The notes: generated from the letters alone by a model not told the origin. DNA of 64,000 nt from Hyphomicrobiales bacterium (GCA_900465665.1 UBJO01000026.1:1-64000); one strand, 5' to 3'; numbered from the stretch's first letter, positions 1-9,258 are shown. A program made the numbers and translations.

Positions 1-465
1 GCATGGAAAATCGCGCTTACGTTAGGACGGGACTGCAAAATGGAATTCACCTACAGCCGGGATAGCAGCAGCAGGTTCTGCAAGATTTCAATTGCACCGC
101 GGCTTTTTATTGCTGCCGTTTCGCTTTGCGCACTTATCATCGAGGGCCCCCAGTACCTAATGCTCCTTCCATCGATCCTTCGTGCGGCTCTGGTGGGCTA
201 TTGATGGCACGCCTTTGGGACAGCGGCAATCTAAGAGGACCGGTCGGCTTGACGAACAATGACACGGCAGCACATCGTCCGCGCGGTCGCTGATCAACAG
301 CTGAAGGAGGGCGACACTGGGACATACTCAACGCCGCACTCATCCAACCTTTCGTATCCGCCAAAAAGCCTTAGTACGGGAGCTGGTTGACACCTTCAAA
401 CAAGCGTTCAGCAAACAAGAATTTCGGGACGTCACACTAGCGACGTCGGTGCCATGGGCGGTCGC
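1..465. other. No recognisable gene
   Basis: I find no reading frame here with a convincing start, ribosome site or family resemblance. The segment lies downstream of the leftward ABC transporter operon. A GACGTC word occurs twice close together near 429-446, but there is no U-tract that would make it a clear terminator. A solute-binding protein for the adjacent importer could lie further left, outside the window. Confidence 0.5.
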
Positions 466-1521
466 TCAGAGCCTTCCTCCGGTCTCGCCGTCGAAGTAAT
501 GCATGACGTCAGAACGCGGGAGCACCTTGATCGTCTCCCCGGGCTTTGCATTGAACCGGTCCCGGAAGATGCAGCTGAATTCCTCCGATTTGTCCGTCTC
601 CACGACAACCTGCGTTTCGGACCCGGTCGGCTCGATCATTTTCACGCGGACTGGGATGCCCAGCTCAGTTTGTAGGAAATGCTCCGGTCGGACTCCATAG
701 GTGACCGCCTTGGAATGAACTGCCGCGGGCGCGCCGACCAGAGGCATTCGGGTACCGGCGCGCGTTACAAAGGCATTGTCGGCTACAGCGCCCTTGAACA
801 TGTTCATGGCCGGCGACCCGATAAAGCTGGCAACGAATTCATTCGCAGGGAAATCGTAGAGTTCCAGAGGTGACCCGACCTGCTCGATGTGCCCCTTGTG
901 CATCACGACGATCTTGTCCGCCATCGTCATGGCCTCGATCTGGTCGTGCGTGACGTAGATGGTGGTCGTCTTGAGTCTTTGGTGAAGAGCCTTGATCTCA
1001 GAGCGCATGGCTACACGAAGTTTTGCGTCGAGGTTGCTCAAAGGCTCATCGAATAGAAACACCTGCGGCTGACGTACGATCGCCCGTCCCATGGCCACGC
1101 GCTGCCTCTGTCCGCCGGAAAGCTCCTTAGGATACCGAGCGAGGAGATCGTTCAAAGCCAGAATGTCAGCGGCGGCTTTGACGTTTCGGGATATCTCCTC
1201 CTTGGGAACCCCCTTCATTGTCAGCGCAAACCCCATGTTTTCCGCGACGGTCATGTGTGGATACAGGGCGTAGTTCTGGAATACCATCGCAATGTCTCGG
1301 CTCTTAGGTGCCACGCGATTTACCACCCGGCCGCCGATTTCGATCTCGCCGCCTGAGATGCTCTCCAACCCTGCGACCATCCTCAAGAGCGTGGACTTCC
1401 CGCAACCCGAGGGACCAACCAGGATGACAAACTCGCCATCTTTTATGTCAACGGAGACGCCATGGATGACCTCGAGCGCGCCGTACCTCTTTTTCACGTT
1501 TGCTATTTTTACGCTTCCCAT
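466..1521 (-). CDS. CUT1-type sugar ABC importer, ATP-binding subunit
   Basis: This 351-residue protein is the cytoplasmic ATPase of a carbohydrate importer of the UgpC/MsiK/MalK family. The Walker A motif GPSGCGKST lies near residues 37-45, the ABC signature LSGGQRQRV near 134-142 and Walker B with FLFDEPLSNLDAKLR near 155-169. A C-terminal OB-like regulatory domain follows, as expected for this length. An AGGAGG ribosome site precedes the ATG. It is the last gene of a leftward operon with two permeases and a crotonase. Because such ATPases can serve several importers, its presence does not define the substrate. No binding-protein gene is seen in the window. Confidence 0.93.
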   Translation of the reverse strand: MGSVKIANVKKRYGALEVIHGVSVDIKDGEFVILVGPSGCGKSTLLRMVAGLESISGGEIEIGGRVVNRVAPKSRDIAMVFQNYALYPHMTVAENMGFALTMKGVPKEEISRNVKAAADILALNDLLARYPKELSGGQRQRVAMGRAIVRQPQVFLFDEPLSNLDAKLRVAMRSEIKALHQRLKTTTIYVTHDQIEAMTMADKIVVMHKGHIEQVGSPLELYDFPANEFVASFIGSPAMNMFKGAVADNAFVTRAGTRMPLVGAPAAVHSKAVTYGVRPEHFLQTELGIPVRVKMIEPTGSETQVVVETDKSEEFSCIFRDRFNAKPGETIKVLPRSDVMHYFDGETGGRL

Positions 1522-1533
1522 TGGGGTCCTCCT

Positions 1534-2334
1534 TTAGTTCGATCCGTTGGCATTCGACGACGTGGAACGTCTTTCCGCGAGCTCCGTGCGGCGAAGGTCT
1601 GAATATGCGGCGATCCTTGCCTTGAGCCCCGGACGACTGGCCGATCGAACGAGACTTGCCAAATCCTGGTCAAAATGCGCGTCTGATGTCGCGGCCTTAA
1701 TTTGGCCCTTGGTCACGGGATCAAGCGCGTCAGCTGCGGCCAAGCGCGCTGAGATCGCGTCTGAAATGTCGCTCTCGTCGAGGACCTCATGTACCAGTCC
1801 AAGGACGACGCCCTCGGACACGTCGATCGTTTTCGATTGGAGCAAAATCTCGCGCGCTCGATCGCGTCCGGTGATCACGGCCAGCCGGCGGCTCCCAAGC
1901 ACAAGGCCGAACCTCGGCCCCGGGAACGCAAACGAAGCCCCAGACACACCCAGCCTGATATCGCAAACCGCAAACAGGTCAGCGCCGGCTCCGAAGGTCC
2001 GTCCACTCGCCACCCCGATCGAGGGAATATCCAGCGCTTGGATGGTCTGGAGGAGCGTTTCGATCTGCACAAAGCGAAGCAACAAGTCACCGTCGCTCGA
2101 CGCCTCGAGATCGGACAAATCGAAGCCGGTGCAAAAATTGCGGCCCGATCCCCGGAAAACCACAAGTCTGACACCTTCCCTATCGGTCAGCGCCGCGAGG
2201 ACTTCTTGGACCATCGAGCTGTTCAGAGCATTCCCGACCTTCGGACGGTTTAAGGTGATGGTCCGTACGCCCTGCACATCTTCGACAAGGATGCCGGGGC
2301 TAACGGTCTGTTCGTTGGTTTCCGACGCCGTCAT
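1534..2334 (-). CDS. Enoyl-CoA hydratase/isomerase family protein
   Basis: The 266-residue product is a crotonase-superfamily enzyme. The two oxyanion-hole segments are visible as GRNFCTGFDLSD near residue 71 and GRTFGAGADLFAVCD near residue 112. The family acts on acyl-CoA thioesters (hydration, isomerisation, C-C cleavage); the exact reaction cannot be read from the sequence, and the usual pair of hydratase glutamates is not obvious. I chose the ATG at 2334 because it overlaps the stop of the upstream permease as ATGA, implying translational coupling. A crotonase between the permeases and the ATPase of a sugar importer is unusual and suggests the imported compound is metabolised through a CoA ester. 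Confidence 0.85.
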   Translation of the reverse strand: MTASETNEQTVSPGILVEDVQGVRTITLNRPKVGNALNSSMVQEVLAALTDREGVRLVVFRGSGRNFCTGFDLSDLEASSDGDLLLRFVQIETLLQTIQALDIPSIGVASGRTFGAGADLFAVCDIRLGVSGASFAFPGPRFGLVLGSRRLAVITGRDRAREILLQSKTIDVSEGVVLGLVHEVLDESDISDAISARLAAADALDPVTKGQIKAATSDAHFDQDLASLVRSASRPGLKARIAAYSDLRRTELAERRSTSSNANGSN

Positions 2335-3152
2335 CCCTTTACCGCCCCCATAGCCAGACCGCGTACAAGATGCCGCTGCAACAGGATAATGAAGATCACG
2401 ATCGGGAGCGTGATGCCGATTGCCGCGGCCGCGGAGACCGACCAGTAGCTGACGTCTTCCGTTCCATATTCTGAGATTGCCACTGGCAGTGTTCTTGTTA
2501 CCGGGCCCGAGAGGACGCGGGCAAACAAGAACTCGTTGTAGGCCAGAAGTAGCGAGAAAAGCGCAGTAACCCAGATTCCTGGGCGCACCATTGGCAAGGC
2601 GACCTTGTAGAACGTGTGCCAGGCATTGCATCCATCGATCGCCGCCGCCTCATATATCTCTTTGGGCACTTCCGCGAAGAAGCTTCGCATCAACCAGATC
2701 GTGAAGGGCTGATTGATCGCCACAAATGACAGGATCATCAGTGGGTAGGTGTCGATGAGCGACAGCGTCTGGGCGATGACGAAGAACGGGAGGGCAAGCA
2801 GGATGTGTGGAAACATTCTGAGCCCGAGGATGCTGATCAACAATGGCCGTGAAGTTGCCGGAGACATCCGCGTCAGCTGGTAGGCTGCCATCGTTCCGAA
2901 GCTCAGCGAAATGATCACCGTGGACGCAGAAATCATTACGCTGTTGGTGAAGTAATGAAGGAAATTGCTCTCCGACCAAACCTGTTCGTGGAACTCGAGG
3001 GTCGGAGTGAAATCGAGCGATAGAGTAGGAATGAACGCGTCGATCGGCTGTTTGATGGAGATAATGGCTCCCCAGATGATCGGGGAAAGGTTTATCAGCG
3101 TGAAGATGGTCAGCGCTGCGATCAAGAGCGGTTGCTTGAGATACTGCTGCAT
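2331..3152 (-). CDS. CUT1 sugar ABC importer, permease (MalG/UgpE type)
   Basis: This 273-residue inner-membrane protein has about six hydrophobic segments and, near its C-terminal third, the EAA loop (EIYEAAAIDGCNAW...ALPMVRPG) that docks on the ATPase. The start ATG at 3152 forms TAATG with the stop of the preceding permease, so the two permeases are translationally coupled. The longer upstream reading is unlikely because it would run far into that gene. It should pair with the 3152-4087 permease and the 466-1521 ATPase. Confidence 0.92.
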   Translation of the reverse strand: MQQYLKQPLLIAALTIFTLINLSPIIWGAIISIKQPIDAFIPTLSLDFTPTLEFHEQVWSESNFLHYFTNSVMISASTVIISLSFGTMAAYQLTRMSPATSRPLLISILGLRMFPHILLALPFFVIAQTLSLIDTYPLMILSFVAINQPFTIWLMRSFFAEVPKEIYEAAAIDGCNAWHTFYKVALPMVRPGIWVTALFSLLLAYNEFLFARVLSGPVTRTLPVAISEYGTEDVSYWSVSAAAAIGITLPIVIFIILLQRHLVRGLAMGAVKG

Positions 3153-4087
3153 TAGAACGCTCCCTTTTCCTTGCGATAGACGATCCGGATCATCGTCAGG
3201 ACGCACACGAGTTCGATGAGAAGTGTCATAACGCCGAGGGCAGACGCCTTACCGATGTCGAGCACTTTGAACCCGAGGGAATAGGTATAGAGTGACAAGG
3301 TCTCTGTTGCCGTCCCGGGTCCGCCTGCCGTCAAGACGAAGATTTGGTCGAAGAAGCGGAATGAATCCATGAGGCGGATCGCGAGGACGAAGACGATGAT
3401 CGGACGCATGTTCGGAACCATGATGCGCCAAAGCATCGACCACCCCCCGACACCGTCGATCTGAGCCGCCTCCACCTGGCTCCGATCGACCCCGTTCAGT
3501 CCTGCGAAGAGGACCAATACGAGGAAAGGCGTATACTGCCACATGTCCGCGAGGATGATGGTGATCCGGGCCATGAGAGGGTCACTCAGGAAATCAGGCC
3601 CCGTTAGACCGAGCGTGTTCAACGAGATGTCCAACAGCCCCCACTCTGGCGCGAAGACCCAGCGCAGGAACATCCCTGATACTACCGGGGTGACAATGTT
3701 AGGCAGCATGATCAGCACGTTGAAGACACGCGATCCAGCGACAAGATTGTACAGTCCGTACGCAATCAAGAGTCCCGACAGGAACTCGAGCGTTACCGAA
3801 CAGATGACGATGAAGAACGTCCGCCCAAGCGAGCTCCAAAACCGCTCGTCCCAGAGCAGAAACTGGTAGTTCGATAGGCCAATGAAGGTCTTCGATTGCC
3901 CCATGAAGTAGTCGAAGCCACTGAGATAGACGGCATAGCCCAACGGCGCGAGCATGACCAATCCAAGGATTAGCGCGCTCGGCAGGAGAAACAAATTGGA
4001 GTCGTTCTGCAGCGACTCTTCTTTTTGGGTGTTATCGGCGGCCCCTACGGCCTCCCGGCTCAAACCCTGCATCTGGAGACTATTCAT
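3152..4087 (-). CDS. CUT1 sugar ABC importer, permease (MalF/UgpA type)
   Basis: This is a 311-residue inner-membrane permease with an N-terminal cytoplasmic stretch, about six membrane segments and the EAA loop (QVEAAQIDGVGGW...VPNMRP). The ATG at 4087 is preceded by GGGAG at good spacing; upstream in-frame codons are charged and unlike the family, so the longer frame was rejected. It is the first gene of the leftward operon permease-permease-crotonase-ATPase. Its promoter must lie in the 4088-4326 gap shared with a divergent oxidoreductase gene. Confidence 0.92.
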   Translation of the reverse strand: MNSLQMQGLSREAVGAADNTQKEESLQNDSNLFLLPSALILGLVMLAPLGYAVYLSGFDYFMGQSKTFIGLSNYQFLLWDERFWSSLGRTFFIVICSVTLEFLSGLLIAYGLYNLVAGSRVFNVLIMLPNIVTPVVSGMFLRWVFAPEWGLLDISLNTLGLTGPDFLSDPLMARITIILADMWQYTPFLVLVLFAGLNGVDRSQVEAAQIDGVGGWSMLWRIMVPNMRPIIVFVLAIRLMDSFRFFDQIFVLTAGGPGTATETLSLYTYSLGFKVLDIGKASALGVMTLLIELVCVLTMIRIVYRKEKGAF

Positions 4088-4219
4088 TCGCTCTCCCTTT
4101 CTCCCCGCACCCGCTGGTGGCCACGGGGACCGGCCGCGAACATGCGATGGCTTCATTTCCTCAGCTAAATTTGTACCGCTGGGGAGGAAGAGATCGGAGA
4201 CGAGATTTGTCCGAATTGA

Positions 4220-4261
4220 CCAATTTGCACGTTTCTTCTTCCGTCTGAGATGGCCAATTTG
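4220..4261. promoter_or_regulatory. Repeated CCAATTTG words in a divergent promoter
   Basis: The gap between the leftward importer operon and the rightward Gfo/Idh/MocA gene holds CCAATTTG at 4220-4227 and again at 4254-4261. Similar words (TCAATTTGAAC, 8918-8928) occur between the SnoaL gene and the small gene at 8992. These could be binding sites for the IclR regulator encoded at 9267-10013, but the match is short and unproven. Confidence 0.3.
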
Positions 4262-4326
4262 AACATAGCGTCGGTGGCGCGGTGGCTTTCCACGTCGCGG
4301 ATCGTTGATCAAAATCGGAGGAAGAA

Positions 4327-5466
4327 ATGCCAGCAGAGACGAATGTCCAAAAAGCTCCCGTAAGGCTCGGGATTATTGGATGCGGTGTGATTTCAGAGAT
4401 TCATGGCGAGGCGGTTGCAAACAGTCAGGATGGCGTGACGTTCGCGGCATGTGCTGATCGCAACATAGACGCAGCGAACGCGTTTTCCAGCAAATATGGC
4501 GGCGCAACGGTCTACACCGACATGATTGAGATGGTACGCAAGGAAAACCTTGACGGGGTGGTCTTGGCGACATGGCCGGCACATCACTACGATCACATCC
4601 GCGCCCTCGCCGATGCCGGCGTTCGACATATCCTCTGCGAAAAGTCGCTGACCGCAAGCGGTGAGCAGGCAAGCAAGCTGCTCGATATGCAACTGGACGA
4701 AGGCGTCCAGGTGATGGAAGGCTTCATGCTGCGTTACAGCCCCGTCTACATGCAGCTTGAAGAACTCGTGCGCCGCGGCGAGGTCGGGAAGATCGACACA
4801 ATACGCTCGGGTTTCCAGGAGTGGGACCACGAAACCGAGTCTGTGGAGGACCAATCGCGCAAATGGCGACTGCAGAAGGCCTCGGGCGGAGGCGTCGCCC
4901 TGGACGGATCATGCTATCCGCTTCACGTCTGCACCAACCTCGCCCGCAGCCTGCCCCAATCCGTCTCGTTCGACGGAGACCGGACGGTCTACGATACCCT
5001 GGCGAGGTTGCACGGCCACATACGCTACGAAAACGGTATCATCGCCTTCATCCAGAGCAGCCTCAGGGCTGTAGTTTGCAAGGAAGCAGAGGTAAGCGGA
5101 ACCGAGGGCTCACTTTATCTTCCCGTGGCCTTTGGCTACAACGTCCCGGAACACATCGCGATACGGAAGCGCACCGGACATAGCAACCTCACCATGAAGG
5201 ATGTCCAGCTCGATCGTCCTGACGCGGGCTCTTCCTACGTCCCGCGGATATCGCCGCGACATCAGATCGAGCACTTTGCCGACATCATACGCGGCGGCGT
5301 CGCTCAGAGAATTCCGTTGGTCGAATCCGTGGTGAATATGTTCACCCTCGACGCGATGGTCGAAAGCGCCGAAACAAGGCGCGTTGTCGACGTGAAATTG
5401 CCTGAAAAGGTACGAGCTGCCTGGTCGGAGGCATTTGGGGACACGTCCACCGCCAGTGCCGCCTAG
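4327..5466 (+). CDS. Gfo/Idh/MocA family oxidoreductase
   Basis: The 379-residue protein is an NAD(P)-dependent sugar or cyclitol dehydrogenase of the glucose-fructose oxidoreductase/inositol dehydrogenase family. The N-terminal Rossmann motif GIIGCGVIS lies near residues 15-23, the family EK motif (CEKSLTASG) near residue 100, and a C-terminal alpha/beta domain follows. GGAGGA precedes the ATG. It is divergent from the CUT1 importer and probably oxidises the imported compound, as inositol dehydrogenases do in other rhizobia. Enzymes of this family also initiate C-glycoside cleavage, so the substrate is open. Confidence 0.9.
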   Translation: MPAETNVQKAPVRLGIIGCGVISEIHGEAVANSQDGVTFAACADRNIDAANAFSSKYGGATVYTDMIEMVRKENLDGVVLATWPAHHYDHIRALADAGVRHILCEKSLTASGEQASKLLDMQLDEGVQVMEGFMLRYSPVYMQLEELVRRGEVGKIDTIRSGFQEWDHETESVEDQSRKWRLQKASGGGVALDGSCYPLHVCTNLARSLPQSVSFDGDRTVYDTLARLHGHIRYENGIIAFIQSSLRAVVCKEAEVSGTEGSLYLPVAFGYNVPEHIAIRKRTGHSNLTMKDVQLDRPDAGSSYVPRISPRHQIEHFADIIRGGVAQRIPLVESVVNMFTLDAMVESAETRRVVDVKLPEKVRAAWSEAFGDTSTASAA

Positions 5467-5548
5467 CCAGCCGCAAAGGGGTGGCGCAAACTGTGCCACT
5501 CCCACGGTTGCCGGAAATCGTCATAGCGATCTAGTCGTACGGAGGCTC

Positions 5549-5565
5549 TTTCCGTAAAACGGAAA
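5549..5565. promoter_or_regulatory. Palindrome upstream of the parD-like gene
   Basis: TTTCCG and CGGAAA form a perfect inverted repeat around a 5-nt centre, about 35 bp before the parD-like start. ParD antitoxins usually repress their own operon through such dyads, so an autoregulatory operator is a reasonable guess. Confidence 0.4.
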
Positions 5566-5600
5566 CGAAATTGGCAACTAGGTTTTTATGGAGATACACC

Positions 5601-5870
5601 TTGAGCGTCAAATCGTCGATCTCCCTGACGGTCCAACAGCACGCGTTTGCCCGGTCGCTGATTGAGAGCGGTCGATATCCCAGCATGAGTTCGGTTGTTC
5701 AGCATGGTTTTGAACTCCTCCGCCAGAAAACGGAAGCTGAGTCATTGGAAACGAAAGCTCTCAGTGAATTGCTTGGTCGACGCGTTGAAGGCGCTAGGAT
5801 TTCCGCCACAGAGATGGCAGGTCGCGTAGAAGCGGTGATTGAGCGGAAGCGCCGGTCTACCGATCGATGA
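5601..5870 (+). CDS. ParD-family antitoxin, apparently without ParE
   Basis: This 89-residue product resembles CC2985/ParD-type antitoxins: an N-terminal ribbon-helix-helix (SSISLTVQQHAFARSLIESG) followed by YPSMSSVVQHGFELL and a helical charged tail that would bind a toxin. I use the TTG at 5601 because GGAG lies 7 bases upstream; the residues before it do not fit the family. A ParE toxin usually overlaps the 3' end, but the next 110 bases give no recognisable RelE/ParE fold, only short frames. It may be an orphan or the remnant of a pair. Confidence 0.75.
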   Translation: MSVKSSISLTVQQHAFARSLIESGRYPSMSSVVQHGFELLRQKTEAESLETKALSELLGRRVEGARISATEMAGRVEAVIERKRRSTDR

Positions 5871-5981
5871 CGACGAGGCGCGACGCTTTGGGTCAACGCC
5901 CCGACACGCCAGTGCTTTTGGTTCCGGCAGCGATAGACAAAGGTATTCAATCATTTCACGCTCCATCGAGCGTACTATGAC

Positions 5982-7334
5982 CTACCATCCCACCACCGCC
6001 ACCGGTCCGTTCGATAGTTTGTCTGCGGTCCGCCGCAGTTCCCTGACGTAGTCCGAGCAGTTTACGTGAAGCGAGTAAGGACCAGAGGCCAGGCCCGCCG
6101 GACCCACGGCGGATGACGCCTCCGCGCACTCCGAGGTTCGCTGTGCCGCCGCAGGCAATGCGATGCTACCAGTGACGACGCCTGCGATGAACCTGGATTG
6201 CTGTTCCGCGACTGGGATCACCGCGCAAAGGGGTTGGAGGAAGCCGACGAAGAAGAGATTGTCGATCTGCGGATGGGACACTCTCTTCCACAAAGAGAGA
6301 TGCTTCTCGCCCGCCGGGACGATGCCCTCGTCGAAGAATGGGAAGACGATGTTGTAGCCGGTGGCGTAGATGATCGCGTCCACTTCTTCCCGCGATCCAT
6401 CGTCGAAAAGGACATGAGTGCCGTCTAGTTTCGAGACGCCAGGTTTTACGGTGATGTCGCCCGAGCCGACGCGGTTGTAGAGCTCTTGGCTCGTGGCAGC
6501 CTTGGTGAAATCGAACTCATTTTCTGGCTTGGGCAATCCAAACTGCTCAGGCCGGCCGATCGTGGCCTCGATTTCACGCACTCGCTTTCGGACAGACCAC
6601 CACTTCGGGACAATCCTTTGCAAAAACGGAACGGCGCGCGAGGGATGTACGATGTTGTAATCGGCAGGCTTTCCGTGACCGAAAAAGCGAGGAACAACCC
6701 AAGTCCCTCGTCTCACGGAGAGAAACAGTCGCTTGTTTTGCTCCTTTCGGCCAAGCTCGCAGGCAATGTCCAGAGCCGAGTTGCCGAAGCCGATTACCAG
6801 AATCGATTTGTCGACAAGATCGTAAGGATCGTGAGGATCGATATATTGGTGGGCGTGAAGCTGAACGCCAGTGAACTCGCCAGGATAGCCCGGCGACGGG
6901 ATACGGGGATGCCAGTGCCTTCCTGTCGCGACACAGAGGTGAGCGTACGTTCGCGTTTCACCGTCCTCTGCTAGCACCTCCCAGGTCCCTGTTGAGGTCC
7001 GTTTCGCGGAGACTACGCCGCAGGAGAAGCGGATCGACTGGCGGAATCCGAAATGGTCCACATAGGCATCGCAATAGTCAGCGATTTGCTCGTGGAAGGG
7101 ATACTCCGGATAATCGTCAGGCATCGGGAAATCGGAGAACTGCATCTTGGTCTTCGAGGTGTTCATATGCAGCGAGCGATAAATCGAAGATATCCCGTTC
7201 TTGTTCTTGAACACCCAGTTGCCGCCAACGCGGTCGGATTTCTCGAAGCAATCGAACGCGAGGCCTGCCTCGTGCAGAGCCTTGCAAGCCGCTATGCCGG
7301 CCGAGCCAGCACCGATAACGCATACCTTTGACAT
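5982..7334 (-). CDS. Flavin-containing monooxygenase family protein
   Basis: The 450-residue protein has the FAD motif GAGSAG at residues 8-13, the family signature FTGVQLHAHQY (type FxGxxxHxxxY), and a second dinucleotide motif GFGNSALDIA for NADPH. These features define class B flavin monooxygenases (FMO, N-hydroxylating or Baeyer-Villiger). It would insert one oxygen into an organic substrate in the cytoplasm. The ATG at 7334 is preceded by AGAGGAA. It is read in the same direction as the triple SnoaL gene just upstream (57-bp gap), so the two probably act on the same compound. Hydroxylation at nitrogen or a ketone is as likely as at an aromatic ring. Confidence 0.88.
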   Translation of the reverse strand: MSKVCVIGAGSAGIAACKALHEAGLAFDCFEKSDRVGGNWVFKNKNGISSIYRSLHMNTSKTKMQFSDFPMPDDYPEYPFHEQIADYCDAYVDHFGFRQSIRFSCGVVSAKRTSTGTWEVLAEDGETRTYAHLCVATGRHWHPRIPSPGYPGEFTGVQLHAHQYIDPHDPYDLVDKSILVIGFGNSALDIACELGRKEQNKRLFLSVRRGTWVVPRFFGHGKPADYNIVHPSRAVPFLQRIVPKWWSVRKRVREIEATIGRPEQFGLPKPENEFDFTKAATSQELYNRVGSGDITVKPGVSKLDGTHVLFDDGSREEVDAIIYATGYNIVFPFFDEGIVPAGEKHLSLWKRVSHPQIDNLFFVGFLQPLCAVIPVAEQQSRFIAGVVTGSIALPAAAQRTSECAEASSAVGPAGLASGPYSLHVNCSDYVRELRRTADKLSNGPVAVVGW

Positions 7335-7390
7335 AAATGTTCCTCTCTTGAAGATGAGCGTCTTCATTTTCGTCCGCGCTTTTGGGGCGC

Positions 7391-8818
7391 TTAGAGGAAC
7401 GGTTCATGCGTACGGGTATAGCGGAACGAGTCGAACTTCCATCGACCGTCGCACTTTCGAGCGTGCATAACGTAGTGGCCGCCGGCCATGGCGACGCGCT
7501 CGCTGTCGTCGTGAGTACGACGGGTGTTGGCGTAACACCGGACAAACGCAGACTCCCCATCGAGGCCAAGCTTGACATCCACGTTGTAGACGTAGTGCAT
7601 CACTTGATTGACGCTTTGACGGCTGGCTTTCATGTTGGCGAGCATCTGCGCCCGGCCGATGTTCCACTGCGTTCCGTTCATGTTGAACGAGCTGTCCGTA
7701 TCGGGGTGAAAGACCTCCTCGATCTGGTCGAAATCGGCAAGATCGTAGCACCAAGTGTAACGCGACATCAGTGAAGCGACGTCCCTCTCCGCGCGTCCTG
7801 AGTTTGGAAGTCCCGCTTTCGCGTAGGCCAACCGGGCACGTTCCAGAATGTCCGCATCCAGCATAGTTCGTTCGACGACGGGCTGCCTGCGATCCCAGAG
7901 GGGAACATACTGGTACGTTGCGACTCCCCAGCCATCCTCCCCCTTCGTGACCTTGGCAAGGACGATACCGCCACCGTGAAACGCACCGTCCGGGTCGCCT
8001 GTGGGACGGTTCACATAAGCGTAAGCGCCGAAGTGTCCCGTCCCGCCGTCAATCGAGATGTTCACGTTCGTGAGGAAGGTCGTTTGCCAGCTGTCGCGTT
8101 GCGAAGCGCACAAATAGCCTGCCCCGGCCTGCCGGCTCATACTCGTTGCGGCCACCGCGATGGTCGCATCCTCCCTGAACGACGAGGTGACATGATGAAT
8201 GTCGTCGGCGTCCGCAGCCCGATGCAGTCCAACGATCAGGTCTTCGATCTGAGAGTAGTCCGACCTGTCCTGACGACTTGCCACACTTTTTCCAAGGCCA
8301 CCCCACGGAGCATCACGCAGACCGCTCATGACGGGTAGATAAATCGTCGGACCCGAAGTTGGGACCAACACGCTATTGCCTTCAAGCAGCGTGGCTTCCC
8401 ACTGGAAGGCGTACATTTTCCAGCCGTCCGTCGTCCGACGAAAGGAGTTGCGGTAGTAGCCGGCACCGAAGAAATAGTCTCCACCAGGGGCTCCCGGTCG
8501 CACCCGAGTATTGATGTTGTATGAGGTGAATACTGCGTTATCGCCTTGAACGTCCACGAATGCGGAGGCTAGCATGTGCCGGCGTATCGGAGTTCGGACC
8601 GTCCGGTTCTGGAATTCGCGCACCAGATTGTCGGCACCCTCGTAGTGGCCCATGTTGCTGGAACGGAAGACGATGTCGTCCGCAAAGACGCGACGAAGAC
8701 GCTCCCAGTCTGAGAAGTCCAAGGACCACACATACTCGATCATCGCTTGTTTGACGTCGAAGACATCCTGCTCGAGCGACGCATTTCGGATCGTGTTCAC
8801 AGCTGCGTGGGTATTCAT
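7391..8818 (-). CDS. Protein with three tandem SnoaL/NTF2-like domains
   Basis: The 475-residue product contains three repeats of the same cone-like fold: residues about 17-142 (MIEYVWSLDFSDWERLRRVF), 186-306 (IVGLHRAADADDIHHVTSSF) and 344-470 (SRYTWCYDLADFDQIEEVFH). Each repeat starts with the helix-D-W/F-helix pattern and ends with a strand like GWKMYAFQWE or RWKFDSFRYTR, typical of SnoaL_4 proteins. Single-domain relatives are ketosteroid-isomerase-like isomerases, dehydratases or cyclases of about 130-160 residues, so a covalent trimer is unusual. It precedes the flavin monooxygenase in the same direction. The reaction is unknown. Confidence 0.8.
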   Translation of the reverse strand: MNTHAAVNTIRNASLEQDVFDVKQAMIEYVWSLDFSDWERLRRVFADDIVFRSSNMGHYEGADNLVREFQNRTVRTPIRRHMLASAFVDVQGDNAVFTSYNINTRVRPGAPGGDYFFGAGYYRNSFRRTTDGWKMYAFQWEATLLEGNSVLVPTSGPTIYLPVMSGLRDAPWGGLGKSVASRQDRSDYSQIEDLIVGLHRAADADDIHHVTSSFREDATIAVAATSMSRQAGAGYLCASQRDSWQTTFLTNVNISIDGGTGHFGAYAYVNRPTGDPDGAFHGGGIVLAKVTKGEDGWGVATYQYVPLWDRRQPVVERTMLDADILERARLAYAKAGLPNSGRAERDVASLMSRYTWCYDLADFDQIEEVFHPDTDSSFNMNGTQWNIGRAQMLANMKASRQSVNQVMHYVYNVDVKLGLDGESAFVRCYANTRRTHDDSERVAMAGGHYVMHARKCDGRWKFDSFRYTRTHEPFL

Positions 8819-8991
8819 GGTGGCTCCTCAATCGCGACATTGGTCGTATGTGTGCCTGCACTGGACTCTCGCTATCGATTGAGCCGAAATCGCTGGCCCG
8901 CTTCTACCTTGGATTTGATCAATTTGAACTTTTCGATGCGGCCATTCTTTACGGCAGCCATGCCATTGGAGGCCCAGGACAGGAGACGCCC

Positions 8992-9258
8992 ATGGCGAAG
9001 ACATTGACTTTTAGCTTTCCATCGACGGGAGGCTGGGAATACTCCTTCGAACTCAAGGAGAGCGACGCGCGCCTGATAATCGCTGGCGGGACGGATGACG
9101 AAATTCAGCTTTCCGATCCCAAAGCGATGATCTTCATCGACACCGACACCATTTCGCTCGGCGAGCAAAGAGCGGCCGGCTATAGGCACGAGGAATTCCC
9201 GCGTAACGAAATGATCGCGTGGCTACGAAAGCTCATATCCAAGAACACCTGGGGCTGA
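8992..9258 (+). CDS. Small conserved-looking hypothetical protein
   Basis: The 88-residue product begins MAKTLTFSFPSTGGWEYSF and is acidic, predicted mostly beta-strand, with no signal peptide or membrane segment. GGAG lies 6 bases before the ATG at 8992. It is transcribed divergently from the SnoaL gene and converges on the IclR gene, whose stop is only 8 bases away. I do not recognise the family. Confidence 0.6.
   Translation: MAKTLTFSFPSTGGWEYSFELKESDARLIIAGGTDDEIQLSDPKAMIFIDTDTISLGEQRAAGYRHEEFPRNEMIAWLRKLISKNTWG

Noticed and set aside
5871-5981. ParE toxin partner after the ParD gene
   Set aside because: No frame in this interval shows the RelE/ParE pattern.
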